A stretch of DNA of 64,000 nt from Candidatus Salinicoccus stercoripullorum (GTDB taxonomy: Bacteria > Bacillota > Bacilli > Staphylococcales > Salinicoccaceae). The position numbers and the translations under genes are program-made. The notes under the pieces were generated by a model. The model did not search any database and had not been told where the DNA came from. It saw nothing but the letters and a program-made list of their open reading frames with translations. This document shows positions 17,645-26,761 of the stretch, piece by piece. Within the stretch, counting starts at the first letter, position 1. Every line of letters starts with the position of its first letter. The stretch covers positions 124,001 through 188,000 of the forward strand of contig DXHR01000025.1 in NCBI GenBank assembly GCA_019113295.1, given 5' to 3'.

Positions 17645-18841
17645 TTATTTTTTCCTGAGGGGCATGAGCCTGCCATATGTGACAGTTCTCCATATCCATT
17701 CAAGCGGACCGAACCTGAATATCCGCATCCAGAAATGACTCAGAACCATCTGTATAATGAAAACGGCCAGTACAATGGGGATGAACCATATGGCATCAAC
17801 CCTGTTGAACAGATTCAGACCATAGAATAACCCCGTCATCAGCACGCTTTGCATGATGTAGTTGGTCAGCGCCATCTGACCCACGGGCTGCAGCAGTTTC
17901 GTCACTGTTTTGAACTTCATCACAATAAGGATAAAAAGCGCGATATAGCCGAGTGACATCAGCGGACCGCCGGCTGTATAGGCGAGCATCGTCAAAACAG
18001 ACCAAGCCGGATCATCCATCATATAAGTGAGACCGTAACCGACAAGGACTTTGACGGGCGTCCCCGCACCCACACCCACTGCTGCTGTCCATATCAGCAG
18101 TTTCCTGTGGGCAGGCAGGTTCTCGAATATGCGCTTCTGACCTGTAAAAAGTCCGAGCAGGAACATCGCCAGCACAAGTGGCATCATTGTAATGTTACTT
18201 GATGTCATGATGCTGAAAACAGATATGTTCACATTCAGAATATCTATATATCCGCCCTCCTGAAAGGAGGAGACCATATTGAATCCCGGGTCATAGGCAC
18301 CGGCTCCGCCAAGATCACTTCCCGCTGCAAAGAGCAGCAGGGACATGGCAACGGTAAATACCGTGCCGAGCAGTAATATGACGATGCTTACTGTCAGATT
18401 GACTATAGGTTCCAGTTTATAGAAGATGAGCAGAATGATACCTGTGACAGCATAGACGGTCAGTATATCCCCATACCAGATGAAGATGGCATGAAACAGC
18501 CCCAATACAAGAAGCATCATCATCCGCCTCATGAAAAGCAGTGAAACATGTCCCGGTTTCTTTTCCGCACGGGAAAGGAATATGTAGAATCCCAGTCCGA
18601 AAAGGAATGAAAACATCGTATAGAAATTGGAGGTGACGAAAATATTGATGAACATGATGACGGATGAATTCGCCCCTTCTGTATAAATATCGCTCTTACC
18701 ACCGGTGAACTGTTCCTCGATTGCAGGCCCCGCAAAAGCCATTATATTCATCATCAGAATACCGAGGAGTGCAAATCCTCTCACCGCATCGATTTCATGT
18801 ACTCTTTCTGACTGCCCTACCGGCAAATAATTCTGTGTCAT
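17645..18841 (-). CDS. DUF418 domain membrane protein
   Basis: 398-residue polytopic membrane protein. The N-terminal RVHEIDAVRGFALLGILMMN and C-terminal PVGQMALTNYIMQS plus FGPLEWIWRTVTYG are the marks of the DUF418/YeiB family, related to acyltransferase-3 type proteins. Function unknown; some members sit beside cell-envelope genes. ATG at 18841 is six bases after GGGAGG. It precedes the BceRS-like genes on the same strand but is separated by 195 bases with regulator promoter-like elements. Confidence 0.88.
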   Translation of the reverse strand: MTQNYLPVGQSERVHEIDAVRGFALLGILMMNIMAFAGPAIEEQFTGGKSDIYTEGANSSVIMFINIFVTSNFYTMFSFLFGLGFYIFLSRAEKKPGHVSLLFMRRMMMLLVLGLFHAIFIWYGDILTVYAVTGIILLIFYKLEPIVNLTVSIVILLLGTVFTVAMSLLLFAAGSDLGGAGAYDPGFNMVSSFQEGGYIDILNVNISVFSIMTSSNITMMPLVLAMFLLGLFTGQKRIFENLPAHRKLLIWTAAVGVGAGTPVKVLVGYGLTYMMDDPAWSVLTMLAYTAGGPLMSLGYIALFILIVMKFKTVTKLLQPVGQMALTNYIMQSVLMTGLFYGLNLFNRVDAIWFIPIVLAVFIIQMVLSHFWMRIFRFGPLEWIWRTVTYGRLMPLRKK

Positions 18842-18900
18842 TTCCAACCTCCCTGGACGATTGAACGATTAATATGATGCACCATATATTCATAAAATAT

Positions 18901-18931
18901 GGAAAGGGCTCAAAATGATTGAGCCCTTTCC
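18901..18931 (-). terminator. Intrinsic terminator
   Basis: GGAAAGGGCTCAA/TTGAGCCCTTTCC, a 13-bp stem with a 5-base loop followed on the minus strand by an AT-rich tail; it includes the end of the 97-aa membrane gene. Confidence 0.8.
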
Positions 18932-19203
18932 ATCAGGGAACCGATATCGAACAATTCAATCGGGCTCCCTGTGACATATGAGTATATATAATAGATGATC
19001 AGACCCGTGATCGGCAGGAATATCACTACGAAGAGGAATACCTTCATGAATCTGGTGAACACGCTGTATAGAAACCTGAGGACTATGATCGAAACGGCTG
19101 TTGCTGCAACAGTCCTGATGTTGTAGTCAAGCGAAGCAATGTCAAAGAAGTTTATGGCGTAGATAACGAAAAATGAGAGTGCAATGGTAAGAATCAGTCT
19201 CAT
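18910..19203 (-). CDS. Small hypothetical membrane protein, 97 aa
   Basis: Three hydrophobic segments are visible (about 2-19, 29-46 and 53-76), and the tail is short and charged. No known family recognised. The ATG at 19203 has only a weak ribosome site. It lies downstream of the MFS gene on the same strand and its stop codon is inside a good terminator, so it is probably a real gene and may be cotranscribed with the MFS pump (45-base gap). Confidence 0.65.
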   Translation of the reverse strand: MRLILTIALSFFVIYAINFFDIASLDYNIRTVAATAVSIIVLRFLYSVFTRFMKVFLFVVIFLPITGLIIYYIYSYVTGSPIELFDIGSLMERAQSF

Positions 19204-19247
19204 GAACAAAATGAATCACCCAGTCATTGTTATTAATACTTCATCCA

Positions 19248-20390
19248 CTATACTATTTCTTCATGCTCCCGTACAAATGAAACGGACAGGAGTCCCAAGC
19301 CGACGATGAAGACACTCAGCCACGGAGCGAAGCTGATATCGAAATTGCTGATATAGATACCCCCGATGACTGCACCGATGCCTATTCCGAGATTAAGCCC
19401 CGACATATTCCAGCTGAACACCATTGCTGCAGAACCCTGGACATTCTCAACCAGTCCGCTCTGTACCGATGGGCTTGTGCTCCACTGGAAGACGCTCCAC
19501 AGGAACAGATTGGTGTAGAAAAGAATTGGTGTACCATACAGCAATGGCAGTGCCGCCATCGATATCATGAACAGGATAAGCATATAGATGATGGTCCGTT
19601 TGCTTCCAATCCTGTCCACAAGCAGGCCGCCGATGTAAGTTCCGGTCATGCCTCCTGCTCCTGCAATGAGCAATGCGACTGAGACACTTTCAAGCGTAAA
19701 ACCGTTGGATGTCATAAGTGGTGAAATATAACCGATGACGATATAATTTCCGATAAGCACCGCCATGGTTACGCCGATATATAGGAAAATGTTTCTCTTA
19801 TCAAGGACCTTATCCGGCACCGGCTCACCGAGGTCTTCCCCTTTCCTGTCAGGTACAAGCGACAGGATGCCGATGCCTACAAGTATTGCGATGATGATTA
19901 CAAGCCAGAAAATGATGCGCCATCCGAACTGCTGACCAATCAGTGTGCCGATCGGAATTCCGAAAACATTTGCTGCACTGAATCCCATATAGACAAGTGC
20001 AATCATCTTTCCTCTGATTTCAGGACGTGACAGCAGCACCGTCATATCCATTATTTTTACGATGAACACCGCAGCGGCGACCGCCGTGACGACACGTCCG
20101 AGTGAAAGCATGATGAATGTATTTGACATTCCGAATATGAGATTACCGATTATGAAGATAACAAGTGAAGCAATTATGACAGGTTTCGGCCTGAATTTCT
20201 CCGTCGCCTTTACAAGCAGCGGACCGAAGACAGCGAAACTGACTGCATATACTGTAATCAGCTGCCCTGTGATGGCGTGGGATATGCCGATGTCGTCACT
20301 CATCAATTCAAGGATTCCTGATATGATAAGTTCCATCATGCCAAGCAGAAATACACCCACAGTAAATGTAATTAACAGTTTTTTATTCAT
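19248..20390 (-). CDS. MFS transporter, DHA1 (AraJ/PbuE-like) type
   Basis: 380-residue twelve-helix major facilitator with motif-A-like GPLLVKATEKFRPKP after helix 2, the GRVVTAVAAAVF segment in helix 4 and a second half starting near residue 195. This shape fits drug, purine or sugar efflux pumps of the AraJ group; substrate unknown. ATG at 20390 is six bases after GGAG. Divergent from the YkyA-like gene. Confidence 0.88.
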   Translation of the reverse strand: MNKKLLITFTVGVFLLGMMELIISGILELMSDDIGISHAITGQLITVYAVSFAVFGPLLVKATEKFRPKPVIIASLVIFIIGNLIFGMSNTFIMLSLGRVVTAVAAAVFIVKIMDMTVLLSRPEIRGKMIALVYMGFSAANVFGIPIGTLIGQQFGWRIIFWLVIIIAILVGIGILSLVPDRKGEDLGEPVPDKVLDKRNIFLYIGVTMAVLIGNYIVIGYISPLMTSNGFTLESVSVALLIAGAGGMTGTYIGGLLVDRIGSKRTIIYMLILFMISMAALPLLYGTPILFYTNLFLWSVFQWSTSPSVQSGLVENVQGSAAMVFSWNMSGLNLGIGIGAVIGGIYISNFDISFAPWLSVFIVGLGLLSVSFVREHEEIV

Positions 20391-20488
20391 TTTTAACTCC
20401 ATTTCAAAAATAATATATTATGCGGCTGAACATAAAGCCGGCTGGGCCGAAAGCCCTATACATGATAAAATATGTATGAGGTGGCAAA

Positions 20489-20974
20489 ATGAAAAAATTG
20501 ATCCCCATACTTCTGGCAGCGTTTCTCATAGTCGGCTGCCAGGCTCAGGACCGGGAGGAATTCGATGCGATGTACAACGCATTCGAGCGGAATCAGAGCG
20601 AAATTGAAGCTGATTTCCATGATTATTATGAAAAAATCGAAGCATCCGACGACCGCGAAACACAACTCAGGATCATCTATGAAGAAATGATTCCTGCAGT
20701 AGAAGATTTCGAAGCTACAATACAGAATTATGAAGTCAGTTCTGAAGAACACAAAGCACTAAAGGAAGATATGCTTTCATATATCAGTTCACTGCATGAA
20801 TTGGCCGGAAATATCGGTAAATTCAACAGGACATTCATAGCCGCGAATCCTTTCGACGATGAATTCACAAAAGAGGCTGATGAAATACTTGAAACAATAA
20901 AATCACAGGAAGAACAAGTCCAGCATGATTATGACAAAGTGCTTGATGGTTATGAGAAACTGGACGCGGAATAG
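20489..20974 (+). CDS. YkyA-like putative cell-wall-binding lipoprotein
   Basis: 161-residue lipoprotein: signal peptide MKKLIPILLAAFLIVGC with lipobox LIVGC and lipidated Cys17, followed by an almost all-helical, strongly acidic domain typical of YkyA (PF10368). It would be anchored outside the membrane. No enzymatic motif. GAGGTGG is seven bases before the ATG, and a strong terminator follows directly. Confidence 0.82.
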   Translation: MKKLIPILLAAFLIVGCQAQDREEFDAMYNAFERNQSEIEADFHDYYEKIEASDDRETQLRIIYEEMIPAVEDFEATIQNYEVSSEEHKALKEDMLSYISSLHELAGNIGKFNRTFIAANPFDDEFTKEADEILETIKSQEEQVQHDYDKVLDGYEKLDAE

Positions 20975-21013
20975 AAGAAGCTCAGGGCACTAAGCGCCCT
21001 GAGCTTCTTCTGT
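20974..21013 (+). terminator. Intrinsic terminator of the YkyA-like gene
   Basis: GAAGAAGCTCAGGGC paired with GCCCTGAGCTTCTTC, a 15-bp stem beginning right after the stop codon; the T-tail is short. The 175 bases between here and the dipeptidase gene hold only weak hairpins. Confidence 0.75.
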
Positions 21014-21188
21014 CGGCAATCCATTTATATAAAGACTGTACAATCATAAATCCGTGTTTCCTCATTTCATGATACATCATCAGTGTCGATAAGTCCAGCC
21101 ATTTTACGCTGGTTGTTTACGGAACATTTTATAGGAATTATGCCTCTAAAAATAAGAGGGTTTTCCACAGAAGGCATCTTAACAGCGT

Positions 21189-22130
21189 TCAGCAGAATGA
21201 ATTGAGGAAATTTTCATATGTGATTTTCGCCGTGAAATCACTGCCGTATCTTTTATCAAGGGCGTCTGTGAGATTCGGGAAATCACCTGCATTCTGCAGT
21301 CGGTCCACATAAGAACCTATACCGTCGAAGTCTGAACCAATACCGATATTGTCACTTCCGCCAAGTTCTATAATCCTGTCTATATGGGGAAAGAGGTCTT
21401 CAATGGAAACACTCCCATCTTTTATGAACGGCGGGTTGAATACTATGTTGATCATCCCGTCTTTTTCTATAAGTTGTCTGATCTGGCTGTCATACAGATT
21501 CCTTGGGTGATCGAAAACATCCCTCGCATTGGAGTGGGAGGCGAAGATCCGATCCGCCTTTTCGATGATATCCGCGAAGCCGGCGGTATTCAGATGGCTG
21601 ACATCTATCAGAACATCATGTGCATTGCAACACTCAATGACCTTATAGCCAAAATCAGTGAGTCCTGCCATGCGGCTCTCCCCTACACCATCAGCTACAA
21701 GGTTGGCATTATTCCATACTAGACCAAGTGACATGATCCCGAGGCGGATCAGAGTTCTCAGTTTCACCAGGTCGTTTCCGAAAACATCAGAACCCTCCAA
21801 TGTAAGTACCGCGCCAATTTCATCGGATTTCAATTCGTTTATTTCAGTGAAGTTTCTGATATGGACGAAGCCACCCTGGGCGATCACTTCATTGTAGAAG
21901 CAGTCCATCTGCTCAAGGGCATGCTGCCATTTTTCATTGTCGGGAATGTTGGGGGCAATAAATATCGCGAAAAATTGGACTTTTACATCGCCTTTCTCCA
22001 GACGTGCAGCATTGCTATCAAGCTTGTCTGAATTCCTGTAATCGAGCAGTCTTTTTCCTGTACGCAAGCTGTCCCGGTAGTCACCCTGCAGCTTCAACAG
22101 GGCATCACAGTGTGTGTCGATGACATTCAT
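21189..22130 (-). CDS. Membrane dipeptidase-like metalloenzyme, peptidase family M19
   Basis: 313-residue renal-dipeptidase-type hydrolase. The binuclear zinc site is complete: His7 and Asp9 (DTHCD), bridging Glu112 (LEGSDVF), His179 (DVSHL), His199 (ASHSNARD) and the late GIGSDFDGI aspartate. It would cleave dipeptides, possibly with D-residues. No signal peptide, hence cytosolic. ATG at 22130 follows GGAGAAG. No partner on the same strand. Confidence 0.92.
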   Translation of the reverse strand: MNVIDTHCDALLKLQGDYRDSLRTGKRLLDYRNSDKLDSNAARLEKGDVKVQFFAIFIAPNIPDNEKWQHALEQMDCFYNEVIAQGGFVHIRNFTEINELKSDEIGAVLTLEGSDVFGNDLVKLRTLIRLGIMSLGLVWNNANLVADGVGESRMAGLTDFGYKVIECCNAHDVLIDVSHLNTAGFADIIEKADRIFASHSNARDVFDHPRNLYDSQIRQLIEKDGMINIVFNPPFIKDGSVSIEDLFPHIDRIIELGGSDNIGIGSDFDGIGSYVDRLQNAGDFPNLTDALDKRYGSDFTAKITYENFLNSFC

Positions 22131-22217
22131 TCAATCTTCTCCTTTACAAATCCAATGATAACATTATAGTCATACTATTCAAAACAGTTTAAATCTTTAT
22201 ACATTTTTAATTAATAT

Positions 22218-22246
22218 TTGCATTAATATACTGTTGCGTATAAACT
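22218..22246 (+). promoter_or_regulatory. Promoter P1 of the YjiH-like gene
   Basis: TTGCAT (22218-22223), 17-base spacer, TAAACT (22241-22246). A second candidate, TTTACT (22284-22289) with 16 bases to TATAAT (22306-22311), lies downstream. Confidence 0.55.
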
Positions 22247-22257
22247 GATTATGGGTA

Positions 22258-22271
22258 TGAAAACGTTTTCT
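22258..22271 (+). promoter_or_regulatory. cre site (CcpA operator), perfect consensus
   Basis: TGAAAACGTTTTCT matches TGWAARCGYTWNCW at all 14 positions. It lies just downstream of P1 (repressing roadblock position) and about 53 bases before the start point of the second promoter candidate (the position of activating cre sites). Confidence 0.85.
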
Positions 22272-22333
22272 ATATTTTACGTATTTACTTGTCGGGTGCT
22301 GCATGTATAATTATAACAAAGGGAGGAAGATTT

Positions 22334-23662
22334 ATGCGAAATAATGCAACTTTATTAAAATTCATAATACCATCTCTGATCGGCATTCTAATGTTCATAT
22401 TTCCAATCAGCGTAGATGGGGAAACGACCATTCCGGTGGCTTTCTTTGCCAATATACTTAATGAATCACTTGGACTTGACAAGGTCGTCCTGATTGTCGT
22501 CATCATCATCAACATATCTGCACTGTTCACCTTGATATTCAGTTGGATATACAGACCGAAAAATGCATTTCTCGCCAATCTGTTCACTGTAAATCCGGTA
22601 TGGGTCATTCTCAGAATCGTCGGCGCGGTATTCTCAATAATGGCCATTATGACAGTCGGACCGGAAGCCGTAAACTCCGATGTTACAGGCGGTATGCTGC
22701 TCAATGATCTGCTTCCTACACTATTCGCGGTGTTCCTGTTCGCAGGGATCCTGCTCCCGCTGCTTTTGAACTACGGACTCCTGGAATTTATTGGTTCTGT
22801 TTTTGCAAAAATCATGAGGCCGCTGTTCACACTGCCCGGCCGTTCGACGGTGGATAACCTTGCTTCATGGGTGGGAGACGGTACTGTAGGGGTTCTGCTG
22901 ACCAGTAAACAGTATGAGGAAGGCTTTTATTCCGAACGTGAAGCGGCCGTCATCGCAACGACATTTTCAGTCGTTTCAATCACTTTCACAATAGTCATCC
23001 TGGATCTTATCGGACTTATGAACTATTTCGGTGCCTTCTACCTGACGATTCTGATCGCCGGACTGGCTGCTGCGTTCATAATGCCGAGGATTCCTCCTCT
23101 CTCTCTCATCGGAAATAATTATTACACTGAGGGACAGGATGTCGACGAAACAATCCCGAAAGGCCATAATCCTTTTTCATGGGGCTATAAGAAAGCCATG
23201 GACAGAGCCGAATCCGCCGACGGATTTGTTGATTTCCTGAAAGACGGCATAAAGACAGTCGGTGATATGTGGTTTGCTGTCCTGCCGATTGTTATGGCAA
23301 TCGGTACACTCGGTACAATGCTGGCTGAGTACACTCCAATCTTTACATGGCTTGGCGCACCGTTTGTACCTGTACTTGAAATCATGGGCATACCGGAAGC
23401 TGTTGCTGCGTCCGAAACATTATTCATTGGTTTCACAGATATGTTCCTGCCTGCAATTCTTATTGAAGGCGTTTCTGCAGACATCACGAGGTTCATCATC
23501 GGAGCGCTTAGTATCACTCAGCTCATCTATCTCTCTGAAGTCGGCGGCGTCATACTTGGTTCCAAAGTTCCCGTCGGCCTGGGAAAACTATTCATCATCT
23601 TCCTTCTCAGGACAGTCATTACACTGCCGATCATCACTATCATTGCACATATCATTTTCTAG
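22334..23662 (+). CDS. YjiH family membrane protein (nucleoside-recognition Gate domain)
   Basis: 442-residue polytopic membrane protein of the YjiH family with paired Gate-type domains: LLFAGILLPLLLNYGLLEFIG (about 138-158), PGRSTVDNLASWVGDGTVGVLLTS and FTDMFLPAILIEG. The substrate is unknown; the fold relates to nucleoside or spore-maturation type permeases. ATG at 22334 is preceded by AAAGGGAGG; the upstream in-frame ATG would read through that site. A perfect cre site upstream suggests carbon catabolite control. It ends at a terminator. Confidence 0.88.
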   Translation: MRNNATLLKFIIPSLIGILMFIFPISVDGETTIPVAFFANILNESLGLDKVVLIVVIIINISALFTLIFSWIYRPKNAFLANLFTVNPVWVILRIVGAVFSIMAIMTVGPEAVNSDVTGGMLLNDLLPTLFAVFLFAGILLPLLLNYGLLEFIGSVFAKIMRPLFTLPGRSTVDNLASWVGDGTVGVLLTSKQYEEGFYSEREAAVIATTFSVVSITFTIVILDLIGLMNYFGAFYLTILIAGLAAAFIMPRIPPLSLIGNNYYTEGQDVDETIPKGHNPFSWGYKKAMDRAESADGFVDFLKDGIKTVGDMWFAVLPIVMAIGTLGTMLAEYTPIFTWLGAPFVPVLEIMGIPEAVAASETLFIGFTDMFLPAILIEGVSADITRFIIGALSITQLIYLSEVGGVILGSKVPVGLGKLFIIFLLRTVITLPIITIIAHIIF

Positions 23663-23672
23663 GTTTATACCT

Positions 23673-23702
23673 GACCCCGCCATGCAGCCGGGGTCTTTTT
23701 TC
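23673..23702 (+). terminator. Intrinsic terminator
   Basis: GACCCCG/CGGGGTC stem with a T7 tail, right after the YjiH-like gene. Confidence 0.85.
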
Positions 23703-23781
23703 TGCGCGTGGTTCGAATATTTCAACCGGGGGACCGAAGAGTATATAATGGGATCAAGAATTAATTAAAGGGGTTAATTTT

Positions 23782-24546
23782 ATGTGTCTGATAAATTTTC
23801 AATTGAATGATCATGAAAAATACAAGCTGGTCATGGCAGCGAACCGGGATGAGGAGTACCACCGGCCGACCGAGCCCGCAAAATTCTGGAATGACGACAT
23901 GAATGTCCTTGCCGGCAGGGATTTGCGCGGTACAGGAACATGGCTCGGCATTACAAGGGATGGCCGCATCTCAGCCCTTACAAATATACGTAACAGTGAC
24001 GAGCTCCTGAATACAAACCTTAAAACACGCGGTTTACTGGTAAGCGGATTTTTGCAGTCGGAAAGTTCAGCTGAAAATTATCTCTCGGGCATAAAAGCCG
24101 AAGCGGGGGAATACTCAGGGTTCAATCTGATTGCAGGCAGCCCCGATGAACTGTATTATCTGAACAATTATGAAAATGAAGTACAGAAGATTGAAGACGG
24201 TATCCACGGTCTGAGCAATCACCACCTCGATACGCCGTGGCCAAAAGTTCTCAAGGGGAAACAAATGCTTTTAAAAATCACTTCCGGGAAAGATATTGAT
24301 ATGGAGGCATTGTTCAGCCTTCTGAAGGACAATGATACTGCACCTGCGGAAGACCTCCCGGATACAGGCCTTTCCAATGAACTTGAAACTCAGCTCTCAC
24401 CTCTGTTCATCGACACCGGAAATTATGGGACACGCTGTTCCACTGTCCTTGTTGTCGATAAGGAAGATAACGTGGAATTCATTGAGCGGACATATGAACA
24501 CGGCAGGCTGATCGATGAAAGACAGTTTGCCTTCACCATACGATAA
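23782..24546 (+). CDS. NRDE family protein (TANGO2-like)
   Basis: 254-residue protein with N-terminal MCLINF (Cys2 is the probable Ntn nucleophile after Met removal) and the naming motif ANRDE (20-24), followed by GRDLRGTGTWLGITRDGRISALTN. NRDE proteins adopt an Ntn-hydrolase-like fold; TANGO2 is linked to heme or lipid handling, but bacterial function is unproven. AAAGGGG precedes the ATG. Monocistronic with its own terminator. Confidence 0.9.
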   Translation: MCLINFQLNDHEKYKLVMAANRDEEYHRPTEPAKFWNDDMNVLAGRDLRGTGTWLGITRDGRISALTNIRNSDELLNTNLKTRGLLVSGFLQSESSAENYLSGIKAEAGEYSGFNLIAGSPDELYYLNNYENEVQKIEDGIHGLSNHHLDTPWPKVLKGKQMLLKITSGKDIDMEALFSLLKDNDTAPAEDLPDTGLSNELETQLSPLFIDTGNYGTRCSTVLVVDKEDNVEFIERTYEHGRLIDERQFAFTIR

Positions 24547-24550
24547 AGCA

Positions 24551-24581
24551 AAAGAAGCTATGAAAGTTTCATAGCTTCTTT
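24551..24581 (+). terminator. Intrinsic terminator
   Basis: AAAGAAGCTATGAAA and its exact complement give a 15-bp inverted repeat ending in T-rich sequence, shortly after the NRDE gene. Confidence 0.85.
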
Positions 24582-24720
24582 AATAGTTGTAATGTTATAT
24601 AACCGCCGTATATAGTAAAAATCAAAGATTGCATTTTGCCATGATCCTACGCTTTATCTTTTTCATTCTTCCCTGAAATCTGGTTTCCTCTTCTCACTGA
24701 AACTATTTAACGCTTCCATT

Positions 24721-25734
24721 TTATTGTTTCCCCTGCTTTTCGTCGATAATAGATGTGGAATGCTGCGGCTGATGCTTTGCTGCCGGGTCAATATGGACTT
24801 TCGCACTGGACACTGCAATCGGCGCTTCCCCAAAACCTGTTGCAATCAGTTTCACTTTGCCATCATAGCTGTTGATATCACCGACGGCATAGACCCCTTC
24901 GATATTGGTTTCCATTTTGGAATTGACCATGATGTCATTTCTCCTGATATCAATGCCCCAGTCTTTCATGGAGCCGAGTGTTGAAGAAAAGCCGAAATTG
25001 CAGATGAATTCATCTCCATCCACTTCTATTTCCATCTCCTCCCTTGAATGCTTCAAGGTGATTGAGGATAGCTTCTCCGAAGCTTCGAACGAAGCGGGCC
25101 GAAACGGGGTCAGAAGATTCACCCGGGAATCCTTCAGCTCCCGGACACTGGATTCATGTGCACGGAAACGATCCCGCCGGTGGACCAGCGTCACCGATGC
25201 CGCTATATCACTGAGCATCAGGCTCCAATCCACAGCAGAATCACCGCCGCCAAATACCACAACGTCCTTGTCACGGAAGTGTTCAATATCTTTCACAAAA
25301 TAATGGAGGTTTATCCCTTCATATTCCTCTATGTTGGGCAGCTTCATACGCTTCGGCTCAAAAGAACCATTGCCGCCGGCAATGATGATTGTCCTGGTTT
25401 GGAAAATCTGGTCTTTTTCCGATTCTATGATGAAAGTGTGATCCTCCGTCCTCTTGATGCCTATAATATTCGTTTCCAGCGAAACATCCACATCAAAGCG
25501 ATTCATCTGCTCTTCAAGGTTCAAAACAATATCCTTCGCCTTCTCTCCCGGAAAACCGGGAATATCATATATATACTTTTCAGGATAAAGCGTAGCCAGC
25601 TGTCCGCCCAGCTCAGGAAGGCTTTCCACCAGATGCACTTTCATTGACCTGAGGCCGGCATAGAATGCAGTAAACATGCCCACAGGACCGGCTCCAATAA
25701 TCGTCGTATCATAAATCTCCATTTCACCTGTCAT
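24721..25734 (-). CDS. Ferredoxin/flavodoxin-NADP reductase, YumC type
   Basis: 337-residue flavoprotein with the thioredoxin-reductase fold: FAD-binding GAGPVGMFTAFYAG near the N-terminus, NADPH-binding GGGDSAVDWSL (about 161-171) and HRRDRFRAHESS, and C-terminal AVGDINSYDGKVKLIATGFGEA. The CxxC redox pair of thioredoxin reductase is absent, which marks the Bacillus-type FNR that reduces ferredoxin or flavodoxin. ATG at 25734 is seven bases after GGAGG. Probable single-gene unit. Confidence 0.92.
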   Translation of the reverse strand: MTGEMEIYDTTIIGAGPVGMFTAFYAGLRSMKVHLVESLPELGGQLATLYPEKYIYDIPGFPGEKAKDIVLNLEEQMNRFDVDVSLETNIIGIKRTEDHTFIIESEKDQIFQTRTIIIAGGNGSFEPKRMKLPNIEEYEGINLHYFVKDIEHFRDKDVVVFGGGDSAVDWSLMLSDIAASVTLVHRRDRFRAHESSVRELKDSRVNLLTPFRPASFEASEKLSSITLKHSREEMEIEVDGDEFICNFGFSSTLGSMKDWGIDIRRNDIMVNSKMETNIEGVYAVGDINSYDGKVKLIATGFGEAPIAVSSAKVHIDPAAKHQPQHSTSIIDEKQGKQ

Positions 25735-25865
25735 TTCCACGCCTCCTTTGTAACATTTTAAGCATTAAATTTAGTATCTATTATAAACAAAAGGTAAAAA
25801 ATTTCATCCGGGAAGTCAAGGAATTGTACGAAATCGCTCGAATTATCAAAACTTTAACGTTCATA

Positions 25866-25898
25866 AAAAAACAGCAGTCACATGTGACTGCTGTTTTT
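25866..25898 (-). terminator. Terminator of the lemA-TPM operon
   Basis: A 24-base perfect palindrome (ACAGCAGTCACA and its complement) flanked by A and T runs, touching the stop codon of the TPM gene. Confidence 0.9.
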
Positions 25899-26761
25899 CA
25901 GAATCCCCGGCCGGCACCGCCACCGCCTCCGGAGCCGCCGCCGAATCCGCCAAAGCCGCCGCCGCCGAAACCACCGGATCTGCCGGAGCCTCCTGAAGGC
26001 GGGAAAAATACAACTGGCCCCCGCCTTCTTCTGCCGCGTCCTCCGGGTCCTCCCGGCGGCCTTCCTCCGCCGGTGAAAATCTTATAGAGAATATAGATGA
26101 TGGCGGCTGAAAAGATGAGTCTGAAAATCAGTTCAAACAAAGTAAGCGATTCCCCTGAGCTTCCGGTATTCTCAGCCGGGGTCTCCCTTGTGAATTCACC
26201 ATCCTGGTATCCATATGCTTTGAGTGACTCCTTATAAAGCGCATCATACAGACTCATAAGTCCTGTCTCATAATAGGTCTTTTGGGCATTTGAACCTTCT
26301 TCCTCTTCTGCAGCAGCAGCGAAATGCTCCATCGCCGTTTCATCGATGATTGCACCGATTTTGGCATCGTTCAGATAACCTTCAATACCATAACCGACCT
26401 GTACGTCTATTCCCCTATTGTTAAACTCATTGTCATTATCCAGGTTTAAGAGGATGACAATGCCGTTATTTTCTTCTTCCTTGCCGACCCCGTATTCCCT
26501 CAGTGCTTTCAACGCGTAATCCTGACGGTTTTCCCGGCCGGTACTGGGCATGGTAAGAAGAAGCATTTCTGCACCGGTGCCCTCTTCAAGATGATCTCCC
26601 TTTTCATTCATTTCCCGAATGGCTTCCTGACTCAGTATTCCTGCATTATCCTGGACGAAATAATGGGAGGTATCAAGATCGGGCAGCGCCACCTTGGCTT
26701 CTGCCTCCGGCGGCAACAGCAGAAAAGAGAACATCACTATAATAAGTATACGTTTCATCAT
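25898..26761 (-). CDS. TPM-domain membrane protein with glycine-rich tail
   Basis: 287 residues: signal peptide (about 1-22, ending PEAEA), an external TPM domain (about 30-170, LSQEAIREMN and GIVILLNLDN plus VQVGYGIEGYLNDA), one membrane helix (about 208-227) and a tail of GGGGRP-like, RGRRRRG and then almost pure Gly/Ser/Phe repeats. TPM proteins next to LemA occur widely; plant TPM proteins act in photosystem repair, and the bacterial role is unclear. The ATG overlaps the LemA stop (TAATG), so the two are translationally coupled. Confidence 0.9.
   Translation of the reverse strand: MMKRILIIVMFSFLLLPPEAEAKVALPDLDTSHYFVQDNAGILSQEAIREMNEKGDHLEEGTGAEMLLLTMPSTGRENRQDYALKALREYGVGKEEENNGIVILLNLDNDNEFNNRGIDVQVGYGIEGYLNDAKIGAIIDETAMEHFAAAAEEEEGSNAQKTYYETGLMSLYDALYKESLKAYGYQDGEFTRETPAENTGSSGESLTLFELIFRLIFSAAIIYILYKIFTGGGRPPGGPGGRGRRRRGPVVFFPPSGGSGRSGGFGGGGFGGFGGGSGGGGGAGRGF

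Noticed and set aside
20982..21080. Short minus-strand frame of 32 codons (MMYHEMRKHG...) between the lipoprotein and dipeptidase genes
   Set aside because: The peptide looks protein-like, but there is no ribosome site and its end lies inside the terminator stem; not enough support.
21100..21160. Two small hairpins (CCAGC/GCTGG and CCTCT/AGAGG) downstream of the dipeptidase gene
   Set aside because: Five-bp stems without a T-run; too weak to call terminators.
22231..22258. GGGTAT resembling a sigma-B -10 box before the YjiH-like gene
   Set aside because: No GTTTAA-like box at the required distance.
25824..26087. Proline-rich 87-codon frame on the plus strand
   Set aside because: Mirror image of the glycine-rich tail of the TPM protein; no start signal.
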